A stretch of 64,000 nucleotides of DNA from VXYK01 sp965221585. Its GTDB lineage: Bacteria; Actinomycetota; Acidimicrobiia; Acidimicrobiales; Aldehydirespiratoraceae. Under the pieces are notes generated by a model. That model was given only the letters and a program-made list of their open reading frames with translations. It did no database searches and was not told the origin of the DNA. Position 1 is the stretch's first letter; every line of letters starts with the position of its first letter. The position numbers were made by a program, and so were the translations under genes. This document shows, piece by piece, positions 34,200-42,678 of this stretch. The DNA is taken from positions 1,860,001-1,924,000 of the forward strand of contig OZ244898.1 of NCBI GenBank assembly GCA_965221585.1, written 5' to 3'.

Positions 34200-34208
34200 G
34201 ACATTCCC

Positions 34209-34991
34209 CTAGCCGTCGCTCCCGTCAGGCTCTTCGACATCGACTTCTACGAGATCGACATCGACAGGAGCATCGCCCCCGGTGTCGCCGCCGGCCGGAT
34301 CCAGCGTTGTGGTCGTCAACGGATCAGGGCCCTCCCATTCGATCTCGGCACCGACACCGATGAGCGAGCCGACAGCTGCTTGTGCAGGAGGCGGCGGATC
34401 ATCACCGACCGCCACCAGGGCGAAACTGAAACCCTCGCCGTCTCCAAGCAGCCGGATGTCGTCGAAGTCGTCTTCGTAGACCTCGATGAGCTCAGGGTCG
34501 GCGTTGAGCGTGAGGTGCCAGCGCGCCGCCTTGATCACACCGGGTTCCCCGTCGCACCCGTCGGAAGCCAGGATCGGGGAGAACTCTCCGTTCTCCGCGA
34601 AGATTCCTTCAACGTTGATGGATGCGTTCATGGCGTCGAGGAAGACCCCGAGGCGCGCATCGGTGCCTGTCGCCGAGCTGTTGTACGGGTGAATATGAAT
34701 CAGGGAGTCTCCATGGCTGTGGATACCGTCGGGATCGACCTGGCTCTGGAAACGCGGCATCTGTTCACCGCAGGCGTAGATCGTGTAGGCCGCGTGCCAA
34801 TGGTCCTCCGTCGTCGGCGATGTCAGGGGGTCACGGGAGCCGCGGGCGAGGATCACCAAGAAGACTCCGAGAACCACAACAAGCGCCACAACAAGGGGAA
34901 ACCCGATATTGCGACGCTCCGAAGCCCCTCTCGACGAGGCCGCGGCTCTGGCCGCGCGCTGAACCTTCTTGGACGAACTTGCTTTTGCCAC
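34209..34991 (-). CDS. Hypothetical single-pass membrane protein with His-rich exterior
   Basis: 260 residues. A basic N terminus (KKVQRAARAAASSRG) is followed by one helix (about 29-49, FPLVVALVVVLGVFLVILA), so the rest is extracytoplasmic. It begins DHWHAAYTIYACG and contains GIHSHGDSLIHIHPYNSSATG, a dense cluster of His with two nearby cysteines. The end is acidic and Thr/Asp-rich (low complexity). I have seen similar proteins in actinobacteria but know no function. The His pattern suggests metal binding, which is inference. It is the first gene of a unit with GDP-mannose pyrophosphorylase and galE. GTG start, with TAGCGT 8 nt upstream. Confidence 0.75.
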   Translation of the reverse strand: MAKASSSKKVQRAARAAASSRGASERRNIGFPLVVALVVVLGVFLVILARGSRDPLTSPTTEDHWHAAYTIYACGEQMPRFQSQVDPDGIHSHGDSLIHIHPYNSSATGTDARLGVFLDAMNASINVEGIFAENGEFSPILASDGCDGEPGVIKAARWHLTLNADPELIEVYEDDFDDIRLLGDGEGFSFALVAVGDDPPPPAQAAVGSLIGVGAEIEWEGPDPLTTTTLDPAGGDTGGDAPVDVDLVEVDVEEPDGSDG

Positions 34992-34999
34992 GAGCCATT

Positions 35000-35005
35000 A
35001 CGCTA
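35000..35005 (-). promoter_or_regulatory. Candidate -10 of the His-rich protein/manC/galE operon
   Basis: TAGCGT on the minus strand ends 8 nt before the GTG at 34991, with no Shine-Dalgarno. Leaderless reading. Confidence 0.45.
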
Positions 35006-35132
35006 GCGCTCAAGCAGCGACGAACGGCGCGATCAGCGTCCGATTCGCCGGCCCGTCCGACTCCACCTCCCATTGGAGCCTGCGCGGGTCCGCCAAGGCC
35101 CGTTGTTTCCCGCTCCTGTTCACTGCGCGCCT

Positions 35133-35161
35133 CCCGTGCTCTTGTTCGCTTCGCTCACGGG
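35133..35161 (-). terminator. Possible hairpin after the sensor/GT4 operon
   Basis: CCCGTG and CACGGG arms enclose a 17-nt loop about 60 nt downstream of the GT4 stop at 35223. Adjacent DNA (35165-35196) is also rich in GGCC-type inverted segments. There is no T-tract. This 231-bp gap is the longest non-coding stretch in the window. Confidence 0.3.
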
Positions 35162-35222
35162 CCGCATGGCCGCGGGCGGGCCGCTCGGGCCACGGCCTCG
35201 TTCGACGTGACCCTGTGCGGGA

Positions 35223-36482
35223 TCAATTCGCTCGGCCTCGAAGTTCCTCGAAGAGTTCGCCATAGGCCGCGGCCACGCCAGTCGGTGACGCACACCGCGA
35301 CACATACTCCCTGCCCGCGGATCCCATCGCCGCCAGATCAGCGTCGTCAACGAGTTCCAGCACCGCCGCGGTGAACGATGCCTGGTCCTCCGCGGCGACC
35401 ACCACGCCTGCACCCTGCGACTCGACGACATCGGCCACCTCCGTCCCGGAGTCCAGCGCCGCCAACACCGGCCTGCCCGCCGCGAGAACCGAATAGAGCT
35501 TCGAAGGAACCGACGAGGCGGCGAGGCCGCGGCGCAACGCGATGACGTGCACGTCACCGGCGGCAAGTACTTCGGCGAGACGTTCCGCCGGCTGAAAGTC
35601 AACGAAGACGACGTTGTCGAGTCCGTCGGCCAACGACTCGAGTTCGGTGCGCCGCGAGCCTTCACCGTTGATCACGAACACGATGTCGTCACGATCGCTC
35701 AGTTCACGAGCTGCTTCGACCATTAGCTCAAGCGGCTGCGAAAACCCCAGATTTCCTGCATACATGACCACGCTCCGTGAACCGAGACCGAACTCGGCCC
35801 GATACGAGTTGTCGCGGTCCTGCGGTCGAATCCGCTCGGTGTCGACAAAGTTCGGGATTACCCGAACCCTGGAGCCAACCGCTCCCGCGGTGTCGACAAG
35901 CTTCGCCTCAACGTTGCTGCGGAGGTCCTCGGACAACACGGTCACAACCGCGGACCGGCGATAGACGAACCGCTCCAGCCCCTCGAGCAGACGGATCACA
36001 CGCCGATTCGTGATGACGCCAAGAGCCACTGCCACATCGGGGAAGACATCCTGGACATTGAACACCAGAGGAGCCCGACGCAAACGGGAGGTCGACCAGG
36101 CGGCCAATCCGAGCGTGAGCGGCGGCGACATCGCCAAGACCACATCAGGGCGCCTCCGTTTGAACAACGAACAAACACCGGCCAACGCGGTGAACCCGCC
36201 GAAACCCGCCGCACGAGCGGCAATGTTGCGCTTGTTGGTGGGGAACGGATAGACGCGGCTGATCGAACCCCAAGCGGTCCTCTCGGAGCGGATGATCCGA
36301 CCTTTCCAGGATTCCTCTACCGCATGGGCCGAATACCACGGCAGTGAGGTGACCACGTCAACCTCGTGACCCTGCTCGGCCAGACCCCGCACGATCTCGC
36401 TGATCACCAGCCCGGTCGGCGCGACATCGGGCTCGAAATGGGGACAGATGATCTGGATCCGCACCTGACCAGTCTCACTCAT
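35223..36482 (-). CDS. Glycosyltransferase family 4 (WbuB-like)
   Basis: 419 residues, a GT-B fold retaining enzyme. The N-terminal acceptor half has CPHFEPDVAPTGLV and later NVQDVFPDVAVALG. The C-terminal nucleotide-sugar half has VVMYAGNLGFSQPLELMV and SSVPSKLYSVLAAGRPVLA, close to the WbuB/L-fucosamine-transferase type of GT4. It is the last gene of the long minus-strand operon and starts directly after the stop of the preceding GT4 (no spacer). It probably adds one sugar to an undecaprenyl-linked repeat unit on the cytoplasmic face. The exact sugar is unknown. Confidence 0.88.
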   Translation of the reverse strand: MSETGQVRIQIICPHFEPDVAPTGLVISEIVRGLAEQGHEVDVVTSLPWYSAHAVEESWKGRIIRSERTAWGSISRVYPFPTNKRNIAARAAGFGGFTALAGVCSLFKRRRPDVVLAMSPPLTLGLAAWSTSRLRRAPLVFNVQDVFPDVAVALGVITNRRVIRLLEGLERFVYRRSAVVTVLSEDLRSNVEAKLVDTAGAVGSRVRVIPNFVDTERIRPQDRDNSYRAEFGLGSRSVVMYAGNLGFSQPLELMVEAARELSDRDDIVFVINGEGSRRTELESLADGLDNVVFVDFQPAERLAEVLAAGDVHVIALRRGLAASSVPSKLYSVLAAGRPVLAALDSGTEVADVVESQGAGVVVAAEDQASFTAAVLELVDDADLAAMGSAGREYVSRCASPTGVAAAYGELFEELRGRAN

Positions 36483-37643
36483 TCATCTCGCCCATTCATC
36501 TGGAGTCGGCGCATCTCGACTCAGCGCGTCCCGCCAAGCGTCGATCAGCCGCCGCGCAGCGACAGCCGGGGCGTAGGCTTCGGCCCGGACCCGTCCAGCA
36601 GCACCCAAGCGGTCAGCCAGCGAGCGGTCGGCGAGCACCTCACTGATTGCGTCAGCCCATCCGTTGACGTCGTCGACCCCAACAAGCAGCCCGGCGTCGG
36701 CCACAACCTCCGGCATCGCGCTGTTGTCGCCGGCGATCACAGGAGTGCCGGCATGCATTGCCTCGAGCAGCGGCAGCCCGAACCCCTCATAACGCGACGG
36801 GAACGCCAGAACATCTGCCCGTCGGGTCAATGCAGACAACAGCGAGGGACTGACGCGGCCGAGGCGCAACACCCGGACGCGCAGGCCGCGCAGCTTCGAG
36901 GTGACCAGAGTCTCCGCCCTGCCCCGAGCACCGGTCAGCACCAAGGTCAGGTCATCTCCCCGAGCTGCCAGGCGATCGACTGCTTCGAGCAGAACCAGAT
37001 GGTTCTTGTGGGGGTGGGTGGCGGCCGGATAGAGAATCACCGGGCCGGAACCGAGGCGATCCGACAGACCGTTGACGGCGAGCGATTCGGTGTCGGAGGC
37101 GTCGTCCCGCTGGACCTGGGGACTCCAGGTGGACGACACCACCCGGACCTTGTCCGCGCTGACACCGAGCCGCTCTACAACCGACTGAGCGACCCAGCGC
37201 GAGGGCGTGCAGATCAGCGACGCGGCCTCAGCAGAGCGTTGTACCGCCCAAGAGAGGTACTGCCCTTTGACGCGGCTGAAGTTCGCAGGCATGTCGAGAG
37301 GCTGCAAGTCATGGATCGTCACGATCGCACTGGGATTTCGCACCGCGGGCAGGCGCCCGCCGAAGTGATGCACGACGTCCGCTTCGCGGGTTGCTCTGTG
37401 GACCTGCGTTGATTCGGCCAATATCCGGTAGCCACGGTTGCCCAGAGGACCCGCGACCGCGCGGAACGGCCGCTCCGCCATCCACGGATAGGTCTCCACC
37501 AAACGCTTCGAACCGACGATCTCAAGTGAAATGTCGGTGGGAGCGGCGCTGAGGACCGAGGCAAGCAGGCGGGTGGTGTACTCCTCGCTCCCACCAACGT
37601 CGCCCGGCACCAGCCAAGCGAGGTTCGCAGCAACCGAGATCAC
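36483..37643 (-). CDS. Glycosyltransferase family 4
   Basis: 386 residues from GTG 37643, which overlaps the stop of the upstream GT4 as GTGA; a longer frame exists but reads into that gene. The start VISVAANLAWLVPGDVGGSEEYT has the GGSE-like acceptor loop. The donor half has YPAATHPHKNHLVLLEAV and FPSRYEGFGLPLLEAMHAGTPV, the E(x7)E motif of GT4 enzymes. Likely a mannosyl- or rhamnosyltransferase-type enzyme, judging from the GDP-sugar supply here (inference). Confidence 0.88.
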   Translation of the reverse strand: MISVAANLAWLVPGDVGGSEEYTTRLLASVLSAAPTDISLEIVGSKRLVETYPWMAERPFRAVAGPLGNRGYRILAESTQVHRATREADVVHHFGGRLPAVRNPSAIVTIHDLQPLDMPANFSRVKGQYLSWAVQRSAEAASLICTPSRWVAQSVVERLGVSADKVRVVSSTWSPQVQRDDASDTESLAVNGLSDRLGSGPVILYPAATHPHKNHLVLLEAVDRLAARGDDLTLVLTGARGRAETLVTSKLRGLRVRVLRLGRVSPSLLSALTRRADVLAFPSRYEGFGLPLLEAMHAGTPVIAGDNSAMPEVVADAGLLVGVDDVNGWADAISEVLADRSLADRLGAAGRVRAEAYAPAVAARRLIDAWRDALSRDAPTPDEWAR

Positions 37644-38737
37644 CGGCTCACCTCGTCGTAGACCGCAGCGATGCCCTCGGCGGTGCGCGCCCAAGACATG
37701 CCCGCTGCCCTCCGTTCGGCCGCCGCCCCGAGCTCCTCACGCAGCTTGACGTCGCCCGCAAGCGCACAGATCCCCTCGGCGATCGAGTCCACGTCTGTGG
37801 GGTCGACCAGCATCCCAGCGGAGCCCGCAACTTCACCCGTGGCAGTACCGGCGCTGGTGACCACGGCGGTGCCTTGAGCCATCGCCTCGAGCACAGGCAT
37901 ACCGAAGCCCTCCATGAGACTCGGATATATGAACACCTCCGCCAGGTCGTAGAGAACAGCGAGGTCGCCGCTCGGAACCTGGCCGAGATGACGCACCTCG
38001 ACCGTTGAGCGGGCTATCAACCGGTCCACATCGACTCCCCAACCGCCGGGACCAACCAGAAGCAGCGGCAGGCGCGTCCCGCTGCGGGCGACCGCCGAGA
38101 GCAGGGACTCCAGGTTCTTTCGCGGCTCCGCAGTGCCGACCCACAGCAAGAACTGTGAAGGCAGGCGGTAGCGGATCCGCGCCTGGTCGCGTGCCTGTTC
38201 GCTCACCGGACTCGCCGACACACCCCACGGCACCACTCGGAGCCGGTCGGTATCCATGCCGTCCGACACACAATCCTCCAGAGTGTGCTGCGACGGCACC
38301 ATGACCAGCGCCGCGTGGCGCTTCGCCAAATCCCAGGCACGGCTCATGAAGGCCACTCCCCGCTTGGAGAAGTGTCGGGGATAGCGAAGGAACGCAAGGT
38401 CGTGCACAGTCACGACCAACGCGGCCTCACCAGCCGGTGGAACCACGCCTCCGGTTGCGTGGACAACGTCGAGTCGTCCTGTGGAGGCCTGGATGCTCGG
38501 CCTGCGAACCCGGTGCCAGGCCTCGTACAGCGCGACACGGGGCAGAGGAATGTGACATACCTCGACGGGCGGGACGGCCAATTGGTCGGGTGGACCTCTG
38601 TGCGCGGCGGCTACTCCGACGATCTCCCAGTCGGTGCGCTGAGCCAGAGCCTCCAAACTGCGGACCGTTGAAGCGGCGGTGCCTCCCGGAACGCGATGCC
38701 AGCACTGTTCGACGACGGCACCGACGCGACCTCCCAC
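37640..38737 (-). CDS. Glycosyltransferase family 4
   Basis: 365 residues with a GTG start 3 bp after the histidine kinase stop. It has GGTAASTVRSLEALA near the N terminus, VVTVHDLAFLRYP, the donor half LLWVGTAEPRKNLESLL and YPSLMEGFGMPVLEAMAQGTAVV with the E(x7)E motif. It is a typical actinobacterial mannosyltransferase-like GT4. The near-zero spacing to the kinase means the enzyme is made in the same translational run as the sensing proteins, which is unusual for a glycan gene. Confidence 0.88.
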   Translation of the reverse strand: MGGRVGAVVEQCWHRVPGGTAASTVRSLEALAQRTDWEIVGVAAAHRGPPDQLAVPPVEVCHIPLPRVALYEAWHRVRRPSIQASTGRLDVVHATGGVVPPAGEAALVVTVHDLAFLRYPRHFSKRGVAFMSRAWDLAKRHAALVMVPSQHTLEDCVSDGMDTDRLRVVPWGVSASPVSEQARDQARIRYRLPSQFLLWVGTAEPRKNLESLLSAVARSGTRLPLLLVGPGGWGVDVDRLIARSTVEVRHLGQVPSGDLAVLYDLAEVFIYPSLMEGFGMPVLEAMAQGTAVVTSAGTATGEVAGSAGMLVDPTDVDSIAEGICALAGDVKLREELGAAAERRAAGMSWARTAEGIAAVYDEVSR

Positions 38738-38740
38738 CGT

Positions 38741-40942
38741 CTAGGAGGCCTCAGCCGTGTCGGTCTGATCGGAGGGACCGCCAACAGGCTCCTCGGGGAT
38801 TTCCGTGGGCAAGGTGATGAGCATCTCGGTGTACTCGCCCATCTTGGAGTCGACGTTGATTGTCCCACCGTGCTGGCGAACTATGTCGCTCGATATCGCA
38901 AGGCCGAGTCCGGTGCCACGATCGGTTGGTTTCGTTGTGAAGAACGGGTTGAAGATCTTGTCAGCCACGTCAGGGGGAATGCCGTTGCCGTTGTCCTTGA
39001 TCCGGATCTCGACGTGTTCGTCCGTGCGTTTGGTGCTGAGCCAGAGCATCGGAGAGTACGCCTCCCCATAGGGTTCGTCCTCTCCAGTCTCACCCCAGAT
39101 CTCGCGACGTTTCTCGTCGGTGGCGTCGCAGGCATTCCCGACCATGTTGAGGAACACTCGACTCAGGTCTCGGGGAATGACCCTCAGCTCACCCACGTCC
39201 GGGGCGAGATCGTGCTGCATGTCAAGCTGGAACTCCGAGTCGGTGGCGCGGGCTGAGTGATAGGCCAGACGGGCGTGCTCCTCGAGCAGGTTGTTGATAT
39301 TGGCCATCTGCCACTCACCGGTGTCGCGGCCCATCGAGAGCATGTCGGTGACGATCCGGTTGGCACGGTCCCCGTGCGAACGAATCCGCTCCAGATTGCC
39401 GCTCAGGTCAACCTTGATCTCCTCGATCCACGACCTCTGCTCGGATGAGATGCTGTCGCCGATCTCTTCAAGAATCTCGTTCAACTCCTCGATCAACTCC
39501 TCCGACGCCTCCGAGAAGTTCTTCACGAAGTTCAGGGGATTCTTGATCTCGTGCGCGACGCCTGCGGTGAGCTCCCCGAGCGCCGCCAGCTTCTCCCGCA
39601 TCACAATCTGGTCCTGAGCGCGTTGCAAGTCGTCGAGAACTTCTTCGAGCTGGGCGTTCTTCTCCTGCAGTTCCTCCGCCAGCATCTCGACCAAGTTGAG
39701 CCGTTGAACCTCCAGCGCGTGCTTGCGAAACACCTCGAGCGCCGCGGCCATGTCTGCCACCTCGTCCCGTCCGCCGACATCGGCTGTCAGTTCCAGATTG
39801 CCGCGTGCCATTCTCCGCATCCAGTCCGACAAACGGGCCAGACGACGCAGCAGCAGTCTACCGATCTGATAGATGATCAACAGGCCGCCGCCGATGCTGA
39901 TCGCACTGATGATCAACAGCAGCGCCCGCCCGGTCAGTATCGCTTCCTCAGATGCCGTGGTCGCTTCCTGAACGCTGATCTCCGCCTCGCTGACCAGCGA
40001 ATCAACATTACTGAGAAGATCTGCCGCGACCTGTCGACTGCGCGTCAAGAGTTCCTCCTGGGACTGCAGCAGTCGCAGTTCGGATTCGCGCAGATCGAAT
40101 CCACCCTGATCTCCCCCCAGAGTGAACAGTCGCTCGAACAGCCTGACGAAGTCATCAGCCAGAAGCGGATCGCTCTCACGCAACTGGGAGATGCTCCGCT
40201 GGATCCGACCAGCCGCAGCCTCGAATCGCTCGCGTAACGGCTCAATGGTCGACGCGTCCGACAACCCGAATGCACTCGCCAGCAACTGGGTCGAAATGTT
40301 GGCGTTCGCCTGGAGCTCGGCCAGGAACCGGTACTTTCGGATCTGCTCCTCCGAGAGGTGAGCGACACGCGGTGCCGGCGGCTCCTCAACGTCTCGATAA
40401 CCCGTCAACAGGTAGAAGAACTGGTCGTCCAGAGCCGGAATCAGTGCCGCATCGATCTCAGCGCGCAGTTCATCAAGCTGTGTTTGGAGGTCGGACTTCA
40501 GATCATCAAGCTGGAACAGCTCAATGCGATCGAACTTGATCTCCTCGATGTTGGAGCGGAGCGTGACTCCCAGTCCTCGAACCAGCTGGTTCTGGCCAGG
40601 CCTCATGGCTGTCGATTCGAGGAGGATCAGCTCCGAATCGAATGCCTCATAGGTCTCGTTGATGTCTTCTACAACGGCATCGAGATCCTCCGGGGAGGCC
40701 GCCGCGATACGCGGCGCAGCCGCGACCAGCTCGCCGCTGTACTGGGCGACGCTGAACGCCACCACCATTGCCGGAACGCTGCCCTCGTTGACCCGCTCCT
40801 GGACCTCGCCCACCCGGCTTATCGAGAACCAGCCGACCAGACTGGCAGCAACGGTCAGCACTACTGCGGTGCTGATCGCCGAGTAGAGCCGGAACGAGAT
40901 GCGGAAGCGTCGTTCGGCAACTCGTCGGAACCAGTTTCTCAC
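38741..40942 (-). CDS. Membrane sensor histidine kinase with long extracytoplasmic domain
   Basis: 733 residues. TM1 is at about 21-42, a mostly helical sensor region of about 295 residues at 43-335 (TorS-like or four-helix-bundle character), and TM2 at about 338-360. HAMP (361-415) and a coiled coil (417-447) follow. The dimerisation/phosphoacceptor helix has HEIKNPLN with His464, and the catalytic domain has the N-box NMVGNACDA, DNGNGIP and GTGLGL. The C-terminal tail is acidic with no receiver domain. GTG start overlaps the stop of the binding-protein gene (GTGA). The likely partner is the REC-SpoIIE protein at 42668-43843, and the likely input is the adjacent binding protein. Confidence 0.92.
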   Translation of the reverse strand: MRNWFRRVAERRFRISFRLYSAISTAVVLTVAASLVGWFSISRVGEVQERVNEGSVPAMVVAFSVAQYSGELVAAAPRIAAASPEDLDAVVEDINETYEAFDSELILLESTAMRPGQNQLVRGLGVTLRSNIEEIKFDRIELFQLDDLKSDLQTQLDELRAEIDAALIPALDDQFFYLLTGYRDVEEPPAPRVAHLSEEQIRKYRFLAELQANANISTQLLASAFGLSDASTIEPLRERFEAAAGRIQRSISQLRESDPLLADDFVRLFERLFTLGGDQGGFDLRESELRLLQSQEELLTRSRQVAADLLSNVDSLVSEAEISVQEATTASEEAILTGRALLLIISAISIGGGLLIIYQIGRLLLRRLARLSDWMRRMARGNLELTADVGGRDEVADMAAALEVFRKHALEVQRLNLVEMLAEELQEKNAQLEEVLDDLQRAQDQIVMREKLAALGELTAGVAHEIKNPLNFVKNFSEASEELIEELNEILEEIGDSISSEQRSWIEEIKVDLSGNLERIRSHGDRANRIVTDMLSMGRDTGEWQMANINNLLEEHARLAYHSARATDSEFQLDMQHDLAPDVGELRVIPRDLSRVFLNMVGNACDATDEKRREIWGETGEDEPYGEAYSPMLWLSTKRTDEHVEIRIKDNGNGIPPDVADKIFNPFFTTKPTDRGTGLGLAISSDIVRQHGGTINVDSKMGEYTEMLITLPTEIPEEPVGGPSDQTDTAEAS

Positions 40943-42240
40943 CGCTCCATCTCCGACAGCGCTCCGAGTTGGCGGTACTCGCCCCCTGAATCGATCATCG
41001 ACCAGAACACCTGGTCCGAACCCTGGTTGTCCTGGTCTCCGTAACTCAATACGAACCCGTCGATGTCGATGGGTTCTGGAGAGGCGAAGCGCTCCGAGAA
41101 ACAGTGCCGGTCGACGGTCGGCCCGCAGCTCGCGAGACCGGCGATCGCCAGACGACCCGCCAGGTACCCCTCGAGGGAGACGAACCCCGGCGCACCGTTC
41201 GGGTTGTAGGCCGCCAGGGCGTCGAGGTAGGCGGCAACAACTGGAATGTCCGTGTCGGTCGGGAAGGGAACAACCTGGGTGGTGAGGACTCCGGCGCCGT
41301 CGGGGCCGAGATCCTGCGCCAACGCGTTGCTGCCGACGAACGAAATGGTGACGAACACCGCGTCCATTCCTGTCTCACGCGCCCAACGGATAAGCCCTGC
41401 GACCGGTTGGTAGGCCCCGATCACAACCACGCCCTCGGGGTCACCCTGCTTGAGATCCAGCAGGCCCGTCTTGACCGCGGTCGTGTTGCGCGGGTACAAG
41501 CCTACGGACACGGGCTCCATCCCGCGGCGCTCGAGCGCGGCGAGGGTGCCGTTGTATCCCGCCTGGCCGAACGAGTCGTCCTGGTACATGACGCCTATCC
41601 GGTCGATACCCAACTCTGAGACGAAACGTTCCACCATCTCTTCAGTCTCCTGGTTGTAGGAGGCCCGCAGGTTGACCACATTGGTCTGTTGGGGGTCCCG
41701 CAGGAATGCGGCACCGGTGAAGGGAGCGATATAGGGGATGTCGGCAGCCGACACTACGGGCAGCGCGGACCGTGATGTGGGAGTACCGACAGCGCCGATC
41801 AACGCGAACACATCACCTGAATTGATCAGATGCTGTGTGTTGTCGATGGCAGCCTCGGGCTCGTAGCCGTCGTCCAAGGAGACCAGTTCCAGACGTCTTC
41901 CATGGACTCCCCCGTTCCGGTTCACCTCCTCGAAGGCCGCCGCTATACCCAGGCGCATGCCGTTGCCGAGATCCCGGGCAGGTCCGCTGAAAGCCGCGGA
42001 CTGACCGAAGACGACACGGTCGTCGTAGACTCCGGGGGTCGCGTCCGATGCTGGCGCCTTTGAGCCGTCAGGAGGCGTATCTTCACCGGGGTCGGGCGTC
42101 GAATCGGTTGAGCTGGTGGTCGGGGTTCCGTTATCGGAGCCTGGGGCGTCATCCGACGAGCATGCCGAAGAGCACAGCGACAGGACCAACACCAGACCGG
42201 CGAGCTTGCGAGCCGAAGAGCAGCGATTCTTGCCCATCAC
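40939..42240 (-). CDS. Periplasmic binding lipoprotein, branched-chain amino acid/urea type
   Basis: 433 residues. A lipoprotein signal (RKLAGLVLVLSLCSSACSSDD, probable lipidated Cys27 after SSA) is followed by an acidic Ser/Thr/Pro linker. The type I binding fold follows (VVFGQSAAFSGPARDLG, FEEVNRNGGVHGRRLELVSLDDGYEP, FALIGAVGTPTSRSALPVV). This is the LivK/UrtA/AmiC superfamily. No ABC permease or ATPase gene is nearby. Instead it overlaps the histidine kinase start, so a sensing role is likelier than transport. M1 is GTG at 42240, and ATG at 42237 is an equal candidate. The ligand is unknown. Confidence 0.88.
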   Translation of the reverse strand: MMGKNRCSSARKLAGLVLVLSLCSSACSSDDAPGSDNGTPTTSSTDSTPDPGEDTPPDGSKAPASDATPGVYDDRVVFGQSAAFSGPARDLGNGMRLGIAAAFEEVNRNGGVHGRRLELVSLDDGYEPEAAIDNTQHLINSGDVFALIGAVGTPTSRSALPVVSAADIPYIAPFTGAAFLRDPQQTNVVNLRASYNQETEEMVERFVSELGIDRIGVMYQDDSFGQAGYNGTLAALERRGMEPVSVGLYPRNTTAVKTGLLDLKQGDPEGVVVIGAYQPVAGLIRWARETGMDAVFVTISFVGSNALAQDLGPDGAGVLTTQVVPFPTDTDIPVVAAYLDALAAYNPNGAPGFVSLEGYLAGRLAIAGLASCGPTVDRHCFSERFASPEPIDIDGFVLSYGDQDNQGSDQVFWSMIDSGGEYRQLGALSEMER

Positions 42241-42255
42241 CGTCTCGAAATCGTG

Positions 42256-42678
42256 CTAGCTCTTCGGAGTCGTCATGGTCAGGTGGTTCCTGCCCGGTTC
42301 CCGCCGATAGTTGACATCGTCCATCATTGTGCGCACCAAGTGCACCCCCAGACCCCCGACATGGCGGTCCTCGATCGACCCGGTGGTCTCGGGCTCGGGG
42401 GCGTCCGTCAGAGGATCGAACGCCCCTCCGTTGTCGGAGATCGTTATGGAGATGAGGTCGTCGCCTGATGTGACCGTCACCTCGATCTCTGCATCACCCT
42501 CCCGGCCACCGTGAGTCATGACGTTGATCACCAACTCCTCGAGCACCAGGTTGACTTTGAAGACGACTCCATCAGCCCAGCCCTGCTGTTCAGCGAATTC
42601 CTCCACGGCGGACGCCATCCGCTCAAGTTCGCCGCGATCGCTGCCCAACTCGAGAGACAAGACGGCGCTAATGGTCAC
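42256..42678 (-). CDS. RsbW/SpoIIAB-type ATP-binding anti-sigma factor kinase
   Basis: 140 residues, a stand-alone GHKL ATPase domain. The N-box lies in LVLEELVINVMTHG, the G1 region is SDNGGAFDP, and the G2-like segment is HVGGLGVHLVRTMMD. These are the marks of HATPase_c_2 serine kinases (RsbW, RsbT, SpoIIAB), which phosphorylate STAS antagonists and may sequester a sigma factor. The GTG start overlaps the REC-SpoIIE stop by 11 bp. No sigma factor gene is in the window, so its target is not evident. It is followed 15 bp later by the binding-protein gene. Confidence 0.9.
   Translation of the reverse strand: MTISAVLSLELGSDRGELERMASAVEEFAEQQGWADGVVFKVNLVLEELVINVMTHGGREGDAEIEVTVTSGDDLISITISDNGGAFDPLTDAPEPETTGSIEDRHVGGLGVHLVRTMMDDVNYRREPGRNHLTMTTPKS

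Noticed and set aside
35120..35665. 181-codon minus-strand open frame overlapping the GT4 3' end
   Set aside because: An out-of-frame, Ser/Arg-rich shadow of the GT4 gene extended into the non-coding gap.
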